Part shown: positions 1-7,677 of the stretch, one piece after another
Layout of the letters: each line of letters opens with the position of its first letter
How positions within the stretch are numbered: the stretch's first letter is position 1
DNA from: Lachnospiraceae bacterium
GTDB lineage: Bacteria; Bacillota_A; Clostridia; Lachnospirales; Lachnospiraceae
Assembly: GCA_028694115.1 (NCBI GenBank)
Contig: JAQUUB010000144.1
Span: 1-9,175, forward strand
Direction: 5' to 3'
Length of the DNA: 9,175 bases
The notes under the pieces: generated by a model
What the model saw: only the letters and a program-made list of their open reading frames with translations
What the model was told of the DNA's origin: nothing
The model's database searches: none
Position numbers and translations under genes: made by a program

Positions 1-2
1 TG

Positions 3-1058
3 ACAAAAATTTTGAGACCTACGGATGGAACAATCGAAATTGATGGAAGAATTTCCAGCTTGATAGAACTTGGTGCGGGATTTCATCCTGATATGAGTGG
101 ACGTGAAAATATATATATTAATGCATCAATATTTGGATTTACATCGAAGGAAATAGATAAGAGAATTAACTCAATTATTAGATTTTCAGAATTAGAAGAC
201 TTTATAGATAATCCGATAAGAACATATTCATCAGGTATGTATATGAGATTAGCATTTTCCGTTGCAATCAACGTAGATGCAGACATCTTGCTTATTGATG
301 AAATTTTGGGAGTTGGTGATTCGGCATTTCAAGCAAAATGCTTTAATAAATTAAAAGAATTAAAAGAGCAAGGAACAACTATTGTAATCGTTTCACATGC
401 GTTAGGTCAAGTTGAACAAATATGTGACAGAGCAATATGGATTTCGAATGGGCTCATAAAGGAAGAAGGGGAACCAAGAATTATTTGTAAAAAATATACA
501 GAAGCTATGGAGCAACTTAGACGTGCAAGGATTGATTTAGAATTAGGAACAACAGAAAATTTAAAAGAAGATAAAGAAAAAATTATCAAAAGTATGACCT
601 GCAGAAAAATTGCAACACAGTGTTGTCATGATGCAACGCGAGAAGGTGGAGAAAGAATAAGTTTTACAAAAGTTGAGCTCTTAAATGAGAGAATGGAATT
701 ATGTACGGCTTTTAATACAGGTGAGGCTATGTTTATCAAACTACAATATGAATCGTTGGAAAGAAATGTACCATTAAATATTAATGTAAGTATTGTAAGA
801 CATGATTGGATTCCATGTTATACGGTATCATCTCATAGAGACACGAAACAGGCTATTATGTCTGAAATAAAAGGAACAGTTGTATTTTCAATAGATCAAC
901 TACTATTATTGCAGAATAGCTATTATATAAGTCTTGAACTTACGGATACTAAAGGTAATCATTTTGACACTTTGAATAATATTTTAGAATTTGCTGTAAT
1001 GAATAGAACAACGCAAGAATTTGGAATTATTAGTATGCAACATGAGTGGGATAAATAA
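3..1058 (+). CDS. Polysaccharide ABC transporter ATP-binding protein, Wzt/TagH type, with C-terminal glycan-binding domain (5'-partial)
   Basis: This is the nucleotide-binding subunit of a two-gene ABC exporter that moves finished, lipid-linked polysaccharide across the cytoplasmic membrane. The reading frame is open to the left edge, and the TTG at position 12 lies in the middle of the conserved region after Walker A, so the true start and Walker A are outside the window (roughly 60 residues missing). Counting from that TTG: the 'ELGAGFHPDMSGREN' block typical of the Wzt/TagH branch (19-33), the ABC signature around SSGMYMRLAFS (73-83), Walker B ILLIDE with D-loop (92-103), and the switch histidine in IVSHAL (126-131). 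After a linker, residues about 213-348 match the Wzt_C immunoglobulin-like carbohydrate-binding domain, including FNTGE and the terminal G-x-x-x-x-x-HEW pattern. In E. coli O8/O9a this domain recognises the modified non-reducing end of the glycan. The permease partner (Wzm) is not in the window and is probably just upstream. Confidence 0.93.
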   Translation, partial: TKILRPTDGTIEIDGRISSLIELGAGFHPDMSGRENIYINASIFGFTSKEIDKRINSIIRFSELEDFIDNPIRTYSSGMYMRLAFSVAINVDADILLIDEILGVGDSAFQAKCFNKLKELKEQGTTIVIVSHALGQVEQICDRAIWISNGLIKEEGEPRIICKKYTEAMEQLRRARIDLELGTTENLKEDKEKIIKSMTCRKIATQCCHDATREGGERISFTKVELLNERMELCTAFNTGEAMFIKLQYESLERNVPLNINVSIVRHDWIPCYTVSSHRDTKQAIMSEIKGTVVFSIDQLLLLQNSYYISLELTDTKGNHFDTLNNILEFAVMNRTTQEFGIISMQHEWDK

Positions 1059-1188
1059 AAAAAATTACTTATTGGAAATGTGCAATGATATAGAGCATTT
1101 TAATGGAATTTGGATAAAAAATTAAAACGTTACAATTTATTTGAAATTGATTTTATGATAAAAAGAAAGGATACGGTGTTTCAATACT

Positions 1189-1247
1189 AAGGACATCATA
1201 TGAAAAGCATTTATGGGAGATTATGTCGGGTTATATATGGAGGCTGA
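1189..1247 (+). other. Short leader ORF with strong RBS overlapping the GT61 start (possible displaced N-terminus)
   Basis: An AAGGA Shine-Dalgarno (1189-1193) sits six bases before an ATG at 1200. That frame runs for only 15 codons (MKSIYGRLCRVIYGG) and stops at TGA 1245-1247, inside the glycosyltransferase gene. The glycosyltransferase frame itself has its first ATG at 1213, directly after an in-frame TGA at 1201, and no good ribosome binding site of its own. Skipping one base near 1245 would join the short peptide to the downstream frame, giving a basic N-terminus ending ...YGG-EKAEL..., which looks like a natural glycosyltransferase start. It may therefore be the original N-terminus cut off by a one-base indel, a translationally coupled leader, or chance. 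The RBS and stop are seen; the interpretation is inference. Confidence 0.4.
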
Positions 1248-2424
1248 AAAAGCTGAGTTGTATCGGAAAAAAGGTAAAAAGAATTATTTGCGAAAGGACT
1301 CCTTAAAAATAAAAGAAGTAAAAGAAGGAATAATTTTACCTGCAAAAGAGGATAAAAAAAAAGAAAAATTATGGTGTATAGGGGGAGTTGTTGATAAGTT
1401 AGGTGAATTTGTTGAAGAATCTATAACGGAAAATGTGAATTTATTTGGTGGAATATATGATTTTGATGAAAAAAATATTATTGCAAGTAATGAAACAGTA
1501 GTATTTATGGGTCCTTTTTTGAGCCATTGGGGGCATTTTATATGTGATCAGATATCGAGATTGTGGTATGTTCTTGATAACCCTAAAAAGTATAAAATTG
1601 CATACTGTGGTTGGAATTGGGGGAGTGAAAACACTGATGTATGGGGAAATTATTTGGAATTTTTTGAATTACTTGGAATACCAAAGGAGAATTTGATTAA
1701 TGTTAAAAAACCAACAAAATATAAAGAAGTAATTATTCCGGAAATTTCCTTTTATATGAATAAATACTATACAATAGAATTTAAAAATATTTTTAAAAAA
1801 ATAGTCTCGAATGTGAAACTTGAACAAAATATTGAAAAGTATGATTTAATATTTTATTCTAGAGGAAAATTTGATTTTGCTAAGGGAAGGGAACGTGGTG
1901 AAAAAACATTTGAAAAGATTTTCGAGAAGAACGGTTACAAGATTATTGAACCAGAGCTATTGACTTTATCCCAACAAATTTATTATTTACAGAATTGTAA
2001 GAAAATGGTTGCTACATCTGGCAGCATTACGCATAATTTATTGTTTGCTCAGAAGGAGATTGAGGTTACAATTTTAAATAAAATGTATCTGATGAACAAT
2101 TATCAAATGGTCATTGATAACATGTCTAATGCAAAAATAACTTGTGTGGATGTATATGCCAATATTTTTCCCGTATGCTTTGGATTAGGTCCTTTTTATA
2201 TGAGGCTTAATAAAAATTTTTATAAATTTTGTAGAAAAAACAGTATTCGCTTATCAACTCTTGATAAATTTAATATATTTTCTGATATTTCTAATTTCAT
2301 TTGGTATATTAATAAATATTTTTCTATTTACTCAAATGCGGACAACATGGCGATACTAAAAAGTCAAATTAAATCAAGAAAAGCATTAAAAATAAGAGAA
2401 CAAGAAGAATTTGGTGGAAAATAA
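1213..2424 (+). CDS. Glycosyltransferase family 61 (DUF563) protein
   Basis: Probable cytoplasmic glycosyltransferase that adds a sugar to the growing surface polysaccharide; donor and acceptor cannot be read from the sequence. The DUF563/GT61 pattern is clear: the S-HWGHF-x-x-D-x-x-SRLW block at residues 104-118, a Y-SR segment (215-217) followed by R/G/E-rich residues, GYKIIEPE (241-248) and the closing TSGSITHNLLF motif (268-278). At 403 residues it fits the family, with a lysine-rich first 55 residues and an aromatic, basic C-terminal tail that is not recognised. No signal peptide or membrane helix is evident. The start is uncertain: ATG 1213 is the first possible in this frame but lacks a convincing ribosome binding site, ATG 1237 is an internal alternative, and a strong site serves an out-of-frame ATG at 1200. 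The gene ends two bases before the next gene, so the two are co-translated. Confidence 0.85.
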   Translation: MGDYVGLYMEAEKAELYRKKGKKNYLRKDSLKIKEVKEGIILPAKEDKKKEKLWCIGGVVDKLGEFVEESITENVNLFGGIYDFDEKNIIASNETVVFMGPFLSHWGHFICDQISRLWYVLDNPKKYKIAYCGWNWGSENTDVWGNYLEFFELLGIPKENLINVKKPTKYKEVIIPEISFYMNKYYTIEFKNIFKKIVSNVKLEQNIEKYDLIFYSRGKFDFAKGRERGEKTFEKIFEKNGYKIIEPELLTLSQQIYYLQNCKKMVATSGSITHNLLFAQKEIEVTILNKMYLMNNYQMVIDNMSNAKITCVDVYANIFPVCFGLGPFYMRLNKNFYKFCRKNSIRLSTLDKFNIFSDISNFIWYINKYFSIYSNADNMAILKSQIKSRKALKIREQEEFGGK

Positions 2425-2426
2425 AA

Positions 2427-4421
2427 ATGGCAAATTTAAATATTGATAATTATAGTGGGAATGATGTATACAATGACGGTAACATTGAAGAATTATTGCT
2501 TCGACATTATAAGGATGGGGAGTATATCGATTTTAACAGTGATGAAGCTTTTTATCTGACGACTAACATTAGGAGTAATATTTTAAATTGGTATCCGTTT
2601 AATAAAAAAGATGATGTACTTGAGGTAGGATGTGGTTGTGGAACACTAACGGATTTACTATGCAACAAATGTGGAACAGTTCATTCAATTGATGGTTCGA
2701 AAAGACGTGCAGAAATTACATATGAGAGAAATAAGAAACATGATAATCTATATGTTTATGCTGGAAATTTTGCAGAGATTGAGTTGGAAAGAAAATTTGA
2801 CTATATTATATTAATTGGTGTTTTCGAGTACGCCAAATGGTTTTATGAAGTTGATCCATTTAATACATTCATGCAACAAATAGTAGGAAAATTGAAAACA
2901 AACGGTAAAATATTGCTTGCTATTGAAAATAGGTATGGACTAAAGTATTGGGCTGGAGCGAATGAAGATCATATAAGAAAACCGTATGTAGGATTATCTG
3001 GCTATGATCATTATTCGGTTTCTACATTTGGCAAAAGTGAAATTGAAGAAATATTTAGTGCGAATGGAATTTCAAAAGTAAAATATTTTTATCCGTATCC
3101 AGATTATAAGCTTCCTTTGATTATTTATTCAGATGAAAGATTGCCTAAACAAGAAGAAATTAAAGATTTACCATTTTTTACTTATGGAAATAATGTTCAG
3201 TTTGATTTGAATTTATGCCAAAAAGGTTTATTAGAAAATAATCAGTTTGGTTTTTTTTCTAATTCCTTTTTGATAGAGGCAGGAGGAAAGGATGCAACTT
3301 TATCGAATGTTATTTATGCAAAATTGCAAAGTGGAAGAAAAGAAAAGTATCAAATTGCAACCGTAGAAGACAATACTGGTGTTTTTCATAAATATCCATT
3401 AAATAGCTTGAGTAAACAACATATAAAAAATATTATGGACATATACCAAGATACTAAAAATATATTGAAAATGAATAAAATGGAGATGCAGAATGAGGGG
3501 TTACTTATTGAGAAAGTTTATGGTGAGAGTGTTTGCCAATATATAAATAGAATGATTAAGGAAAAAAATATTATTAAAATTCAAGAAGAGTTCCAAAAAA
3601 TGTATGACTATATAAAAGAGTATTCTACTTTACAAAAAAATGAATGTCCAATTGATGACGAAATTATTAAGATGTATGGCAAGGATATTAGGTGTATTTG
3701 TAATGGCTTGATGGATTTTAATGTATCAAATTTTGTAAGGATAAATGATGAATATATAACTATTGATCAAGAGTGGAAAACTGATTTTCAGGTTCCAATA
3801 CATTATGCAATATATTCTTCTGTAATGTGGATATTCGGACATACTCCCGAGGTCAAAAAATTTATAGATTTAAATGATATATTGGAATCATTTGGTCTTG
3901 ATGAAAAGAAACGAAAGCTAATGAAACGGATTTCTGAAAAATATTTTGATGAAGTCAAAGAGAAAAAAATTTTTTCAAAAATTAATTTATTGGAAAAATA
4001 TGTGATAGAAAATGAAAGCAAACCAAGTATCGTTGAAATGGCGGTGTTTTATTTTGATTATGGAAATGGTTACAACGAAGAAGATAAAGCAATGATAAAG
4101 TATGAGATACAGAAAAATATTTATTCAACACATATTGAAATACCTAAAGGCGTTAAAATATTGCGTTTTGATCCATGCCTTGTTGGAAAAAGAATGGTGA
4201 AATACAGTGATTTGTTAATTGATAAAGAGAAAACGGAGTATAAAGAAAATAATATCACTACTGTACTGGATTACAAAATTTTTAATAAAAGTAATCCTTA
4301 CTTTGAATTTCAACTTAATAAAAATTCAATAACTGTTGAAATAAAAATGGATTATCTTACTGAAATAGAACAATTGGAAGTTATTGATACATTAATTGGC
4401 AATAGCACCAATGAGAAATAA
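2427..4421 (+). CDS. Bifunctional-looking SAM methyltransferase / kinase-like protein (WbdD-like architecture)
   Basis: A 664-residue multidomain protein. Residues about 40-235 are a class I SAM-dependent methyltransferase: glycine-rich motif I VLEVGCGCGTLT (64-75), acidic loop SIDGS (87-91), post-motif FDYIILIGVFEY (124-135) and KTNGKILLAIENRYG (157-171). Residues about 290-480 resemble the kinase/aminoglycoside-phosphotransferase fold: a beta-lobe with Lys322 in FHKYP, a hinge around LLIEKVYGESV (359-369), the catalytic-loop-like D430-x4-N435 and an IDQEW segment (446-450) at the DFG position. The His usually two residues before the catalytic Asp is Leu428. Residues about 560-650 form a beta-rich tail with an LRFDP element, a type often fused to Firmicute glycan enzymes. 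The domain order matches WbdD, which phosphorylates and methylates the end of O-antigen chains. Here the role is inferred: capping or decorating the exported glycan. GGTGG at 2413-2417 is the likely RBS. Alternatively the kinase fold is inactive and only methylation occurs. Confidence 0.8.
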   Translation: MANLNIDNYSGNDVYNDGNIEELLLRHYKDGEYIDFNSDEAFYLTTNIRSNILNWYPFNKKDDVLEVGCGCGTLTDLLCNKCGTVHSIDGSKRRAEITYERNKKHDNLYVYAGNFAEIELERKFDYIILIGVFEYAKWFYEVDPFNTFMQQIVGKLKTNGKILLAIENRYGLKYWAGANEDHIRKPYVGLSGYDHYSVSTFGKSEIEEIFSANGISKVKYFYPYPDYKLPLIIYSDERLPKQEEIKDLPFFTYGNNVQFDLNLCQKGLLENNQFGFFSNSFLIEAGGKDATLSNVIYAKLQSGRKEKYQIATVEDNTGVFHKYPLNSLSKQHIKNIMDIYQDTKNILKMNKMEMQNEGLLIEKVYGESVCQYINRMIKEKNIIKIQEEFQKMYDYIKEYSTLQKNECPIDDEIIKMYGKDIRCICNGLMDFNVSNFVRINDEYITIDQEWKTDFQVPIHYAIYSSVMWIFGHTPEVKKFIDLNDILESFGLDEKKRKLMKRISEKYFDEVKEKKIFSKINLLEKYVIENESKPSIVEMAVFYFDYGNGYNEEDKAMIKYEIQKNIYSTHIEIPKGVKILRFDPCLVGKRMVKYSDLLIDKEKTEYKENNITTVLDYKIFNKSNPYFEFQLNKNSITVEIKMDYLTEIEQLEVIDTLIGNSTNEK

Positions 4422-4442
4422 TAAGAATATTATTATGAGAAT

Positions 4443-4450
4443 AAGGAGAG
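4443..4450 (+). promoter_or_regulatory. Strong ribosome binding site of rfbB
   Basis: AAGGAGAG lies about ten bases before the ATG at 4461 and fixes that start codon. It is clearly stronger than the sites of the two AT-rich genes upstream. Confidence 0.7.
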
Positions 4451-4460
4451 AGTAATTAAA

Positions 4461-5558
4461 ATGAGAACTTATTTAGTAACTGGTGGAGCAGGCTTTATCG
4501 GCTCTAATTACATTCACTACATGTTCAAAAAATATGACAATGAGATTCGCATCATCAACGTGGATGCACTTACCTATGCAGGTAACCTGGAGAATCTGAA
4601 GAGTATCGAGAATAGAGATAATTATACATTTGTAAAGGCAGATATCTGTGACCAAGAAGCAATCGCAAAAGTATTTGTAGAGAATGACATTGACCGCGTG
4701 GTACATTTCGCGGCAGAGAGTCATGTTGACCGCAGTATCAAGAATCCGGAAGTATTTGTGCAGACCAATGTACTGGGTACAGCAGTGATGCTGAACTGTG
4801 CAAAGAATGCATGGGAGCTGCCGGACGGTACCTTCCAGGAAGGAAAGAAATTCCTCCATGTATCCACAGATGAGGTATATGGCTCCCTGGAAAATGATGA
4901 TGAATATTTCTACGAGACCACACCATACAGTCCACACAGCCCATATTCAGCCAGCAAGGCAAGTTCGGACATGCTGGTAAAGGCTTACATGGACACCTAC
5001 AGATTTCCGGCGAACATTACCAACTGCTCCAATAACTACGGACCTTACCAGTTCCCGGAGAAACTCATTCCACTGATCATCAACAATACGTTACAGGGCA
5101 AGAAGCTGCCTGTATATGGGGATGGTAAGAATGTCCGCGACTGGTTATATGTGGAAGATCACGCAAAAGCCATTGATATGGTACAGGAGCAGGGCAGACT
5201 GTTCGAGACCTACAATATCGGCGGACATAATGAGAAGCAGAATATTGAGATTATCCATATCATCATAGAGACCTTACAGGAAATGTTACCGGAAAATGAT
5301 CCGAGAAGAGCCCTTGTGACAAAAGATCTCATCACATATGTGGAAGACCGTAAAGGACATGACAAACGGTATGCCATCGCACCGGATAAGATCAAAGCAG
5401 AGATCGGCTGGTATCCGGAGACCATGTTCAAGGAAGGTATCAAGCTGACCATTAAATGGTTCTTCGAGCATGAAGACTGGATGAAAAATGTCACCAGCGG
5501 TGATTACCAGAAATATTATCAGGATATGTACGGCGAAAAAAATAAGTACAAAAATTGA
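4461..5558 (+). CDS. rfbB: dTDP-glucose 4,6-dehydratase
   Basis: Cytoplasmic NAD-dependent enzyme converting dTDP-glucose to dTDP-4-keto-6-deoxyglucose, the branch point to dTDP-L-rhamnose and other deoxysugars. It is an extended short-chain dehydrogenase: Rossmann motif TGGAGFIGS (7-15), LTYAGNLENL (37-46) of the RmlB family, HFAAESHVDRSI (82-93), catalytic STDEVYG (135-141) with the Asp-Glu pair at 137-138, and Y162-x3-K166 in YSASKASSD. CSNNYGPYQFPEKLIP (189-204) and GDGKNVRDWLYVEDH (220-234) are also diagnostic. At 365 residues it is slightly longer than usual, the excess lying at the C-terminus. RfbA, RfbC and RfbD are not in this window. Base composition and codon use are clearly less AT-rich than the two genes before it, so it probably has a different history from them. 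No terminator is obvious directly after it; the nearest is the hairpin at 5790. Confidence 0.97.
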   Translation: MRTYLVTGGAGFIGSNYIHYMFKKYDNEIRIINVDALTYAGNLENLKSIENRDNYTFVKADICDQEAIAKVFVENDIDRVVHFAAESHVDRSIKNPEVFVQTNVLGTAVMLNCAKNAWELPDGTFQEGKKFLHVSTDEVYGSLENDDEYFYETTPYSPHSPYSASKASSDMLVKAYMDTYRFPANITNCSNNYGPYQFPEKLIPLIINNTLQGKKLPVYGDGKNVRDWLYVEDHAKAIDMVQEQGRLFETYNIGGHNEKQNIEIIHIIIETLQEMLPENDPRRALVTKDLITYVEDRKGHDKRYAIAPDKIKAEIGWYPETMFKEGIKLTIKWFFEHEDWMKNVTSGDYQKYYQDMYGEKNKYKN

Positions 5559-5789
5559 TAAGCAATGTAAGAATACTCTCATTAAGGCTTCTATTATTTT
5601 GAGTCGGAAAGAGAGTTATAACTGATAATATATGGTTTATGAGAATTGTATATTTCAGTGGGTGAGAAAAATTAGGGAAATTCATTTTAATAAAAAGATT
5701 TTCAAAGACCACAGACAATCAGCAGATACCTTTGTAATGTTGCATATCGCTACTCAATTGATTAAAATAACGAAAATAAGCGAAAGGAC
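5559..5789 (+). other. Non-coding spacer between rfbB and the GT8 gene
   Basis: About 230 bases with no convincing gene. A 62-codon frame covers 5632-5820 but its peptide matches nothing I recognise and it runs straight through the hairpin at its end, so I regard it as chance. TTGCAT (5740) and TAAAAT (5763), 17 bases apart, could be a weak promoter for the GT8 gene; the -10 is good, the -35 poor. A long-range ACTCTC (5573) / GAGAGT (5611) pairing is too weak to call. Confidence 0.4.
5783..5788 (+). promoter_or_regulatory. Shine-Dalgarno-like AAAGGA just before the hairpin
   Basis: AAAGGA ends six bases before a GTG at 5795 that is in frame with the GT8 gene. The GTG lies within the left arm of the hairpin at 5790-5815. 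If the site is used, hairpin folding would block initiation. If the family-like ATG at 5825 is used instead, that start has almost no ribosome binding site. Confidence 0.4.
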
Positions 5790-5818
5790 AAGCTGTGCTG
5801 TTTACAGCACAGCTTTTT
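5790..5818 (+). terminator. Intrinsic terminator hairpin, possibly an attenuator of the GT8 gene
   Basis: AAGCTGTGCTG (5790-5800), loop TTTA, CAGCACAGCTT (5805-5815): a perfect 11-bp stem running into five consecutive T on the + strand (5814-5818). This has the form of a rho-independent terminator for transcription coming from rfbB. It is unusual in ending only six bases before the likely GT8 start codon at 5825, so any transcript reading the GT8 gene from upstream must carry it. Confidence 0.85.
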
Positions 5819-5824
5819 AAATGT

Positions 5825-6799
5825 ATGTATCATATATTATATCAATGCGATAATAACTATGCACCTTATGCAGGTGTTTCTATTTTTTCATTATTACAGC
5901 ATAATCAGGAGATAGAGGATTTACAACTTCATTTATTGGCAAGTGCGGTCAGCGAAGAGAATCTCATGAAAATACGTCGGACTTGTCAGCAGTTTTCCAG
6001 AGATATCATAATTCATAATTGTGAAGAACTTGATGAACGTCTGGAATCATTAGGTGTATTAAGGTATCGTGGTTCCTATGCCACATTTTATAAGCTTTTC
6101 ATGGATGAATTTATGGAATGCACAGAGGGAAGACTGCTTTATATGGATAGTGATACTGTGATTGAAGGAGATCTTCGCCCTTTATTGGATATGGATATGG
6201 GAATGAATGCCATTGCCATGGGTCAGGATGTACTGACATATCGATATAAGAGAAGTCTGGGATTTCAGGATAAGGAGCCCTATTACAATGCAGGAGTGAT
6301 TTTATTTGACATTGCAAGGTGGAGTAATGGGGATTATAGAGAACGAGTACAGCATCACATCCAGAGAATTAAGAGCGATTATGCAAAGCATGAGCAGGAT
6401 ATTCTAAATATGACCTTTAAGGGAGAGATTGCGACTATTTTACAACGATATAATGTACAATCTATATTTAGAGCATTACCGCCTGAGAGTTTTATGCGTT
6501 TATATGGAAAGCAGTTAGGATATGATGAGCGGAAGCTGGCTGAAGAGTTAGACCATATTGTGGTGTACCATTTTTTGCGCTTTTTAGGAGAATTCCCATG
6601 GACAGAGAAAAGTGGTCATCCTTATGAAGGAAAATTCAGAGAATATTTACGTCAATCTTTGTGGGATGAATCATGCTTTAAGAAGAAAGAGGTCACTTTC
6701 ATATTTTTAGTGGAAAGAATATTATATAAGATTTTACCTGGGAGTATATTTGGTTTCCTGTTCAAGCTATCTCAGGAAATAATGGGAGTTGCTTCATAG
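5825..6799 (+). CDS. Glycosyltransferase family 8 protein
   Basis: Retaining GT-A fold glycosyltransferase, probably using a UDP-hexose to extend the glycan. From Met 5825 (324 residues): N-terminal ILYQCDNNYAPYAGVSI (4-20), the usual GT8 opening; metal-binding DxD in LLYMDSDTV (104-112); YYNAGVILFDIARW (153-166); HEQDILN (189-195); and a closing YHF-x4-GEFPW block (248-259) equivalent to the family's H-x-G-x-x-KPW. The last 30 residues are hydrophobic and basic and could associate with the membrane. The frame can start earlier at GTG 5795, which has a Shine-Dalgarno but would add ten residues encoded by the terminator hairpin. I chose 5825 because it gives the family-like N-terminus. Thirty-two bases separate it from the GT2 gene, with no terminator, so the two are probably co-transcribed. 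Confidence 0.9.
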   Translation: MYHILYQCDNNYAPYAGVSIFSLLQHNQEIEDLQLHLLASAVSEENLMKIRRTCQQFSRDIIIHNCEELDERLESLGVLRYRGSYATFYKLFMDEFMECTEGRLLYMDSDTVIEGDLRPLLDMDMGMNAIAMGQDVLTYRYKRSLGFQDKEPYYNAGVILFDIARWSNGDYRERVQHHIQRIKSDYAKHEQDILNMTFKGEIATILQRYNVQSIFRALPPESFMRLYGKQLGYDERKLAEELDHIVVYHFLRFLGEFPWTEKSGHPYEGKFREYLRQSLWDESCFKKKEVTFIFLVERILYKILPGSIFGFLFKLSQEIMGVAS

Positions 6800-6822
6800 G
6801 TCATACTGTTTGATGGAAATGG

Positions 6823-6848
6823 AATAATGTGATGAATAGAGAGAAATT
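6823..6848 (+). repeat. Direct repeat, copy 1, over the GT2 start
   Basis: AATAATGTGATGAA (6823-6836) is repeated exactly at 7673-7686. After a four-base gap on this side both copies continue with GAGAAATT. The copies enclose the GT2 coding sequence. Confidence 0.6.
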
Positions 6849-7677
6849 GATAGTTGTTTCGGTAATTGTACCACTTTATAAGGGTGAAAAATATATAGAA
6901 AGTATCTGTACACAATGCAAAAAAAATGCACTGGCACTGAAGGAAGATCAAGGTATAGAATTGATATTTGTATGTGATTTTCCAGAGGAGATAGATCTCT
7001 ATAGAGAAAAAATAAGCATATTTGCCGACAATCAGGAATGGAAACTTCTTACGCATGATCATAATATGGGAATCCATTATTCGCGTATACAAGGACTTGA
7101 GGCGGCCAGGGGAAAGTATATTCTATTTCTGGATCAGGATGATCACATATCGGATAATTGTCTTGCAGATCAGCTTGCACATATTTGCGATGCAGCTATG
7201 GTGGTGGGAAACGGTATCTATGAACAGGGGGATGGTAGCCAGTTCTTTTATCGTTGGAAGATCTTACACGAAACGGTAAAGTGGAAGTGGTGTTATCTTA
7301 CGATTGGAAATCGCATTACATCACCGGGTCAATGCTTGATTAGAAAAGATGCGATTCCGACAATCTGGAAAGAAACGGTCATGAAGGTCAATGGAGCGGA
7401 TGATTTATTTCTATGGCTGATCTTATTGGAACAGAAAGCGAAAATTGTGCTAAATCGTAATGCGGTGTACATTCATCGATATACAGGAGAGAATGTATCT
7501 TTGGAAGATTCGGCGATGAATGAGTCAGTGCTGGAGTTTATAGGTATAGCAAGAGAGAATGGATGCATACGTAATAGCATCTTAAATGCATTGGAGAAGC
7601 GTGTGACAACGTATAGTGATAGTGGAATTATCAGTATGGTGGTGAGGCTGGGAAAGCTTGTGAACAGGCGGAAATAA
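6832..7677 (+). CDS. Glycosyltransferase family 2 protein
   Basis: Inverting-type GT-A glycosyltransferase of the GT2 family, cytoplasmic or peripheral at the membrane; sugar specificity unknown. Counting from ATG 6832: VSVIVPLYKGEKYIE (9-23), the canonical GT2 start; IELIFVCDFPEE (42-53) at the nucleotide-binding Asp position; ARGKYILFLDQDDHI (92-106) carrying the DxD-like metal site; and GADDLFLWL (188-196), which fits the acceptor/catalytic ED-type motif. At 281 residues it is a bare GT2 domain with no transmembrane tail. GTG 6829 is an alternative start three bases upstream; GGA at 6821-6823 is better spaced for ATG 6832. The start region is partly duplicated just after its stop codon. 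Confidence 0.88.
   Translation: MNREKLIVVSVIVPLYKGEKYIESICTQCKKNALALKEDQGIELIFVCDFPEEIDLYREKISIFADNQEWKLLTHDHNMGIHYSRIQGLEAARGKYILFLDQDDHISDNCLADQLAHICDAAMVVGNGIYEQGDGSQFFYRWKILHETVKWKWCYLTIGNRITSPGQCLIRKDAIPTIWKETVMKVNGADDLFLWLILLEQKAKIVLNRNAVYIHRYTGENVSLEDSAMNESVLEFIGIARENGCIRNSILNALEKRVTTYSDSGIISMVVRLGKLVNRRK

Noticed and set aside
4473..4937. 154-codon open frame on the minus strand
   Set aside because: It lies wholly inside rfbB, whose motifs are complete; the peptide is Cys/Ile-rich with no domain, so it is an antisense shadow.
5632..5820. 62-codon frame between rfbB and the GT8 gene
   Set aside because: No RBS, no recognisable peptide, and it reads through the terminator hairpin.
7022..7279. 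85-codon + frame inside the GT2 gene
   Set aside because: It is an alternate frame over the conserved GT2 catalytic region, without an RBS.
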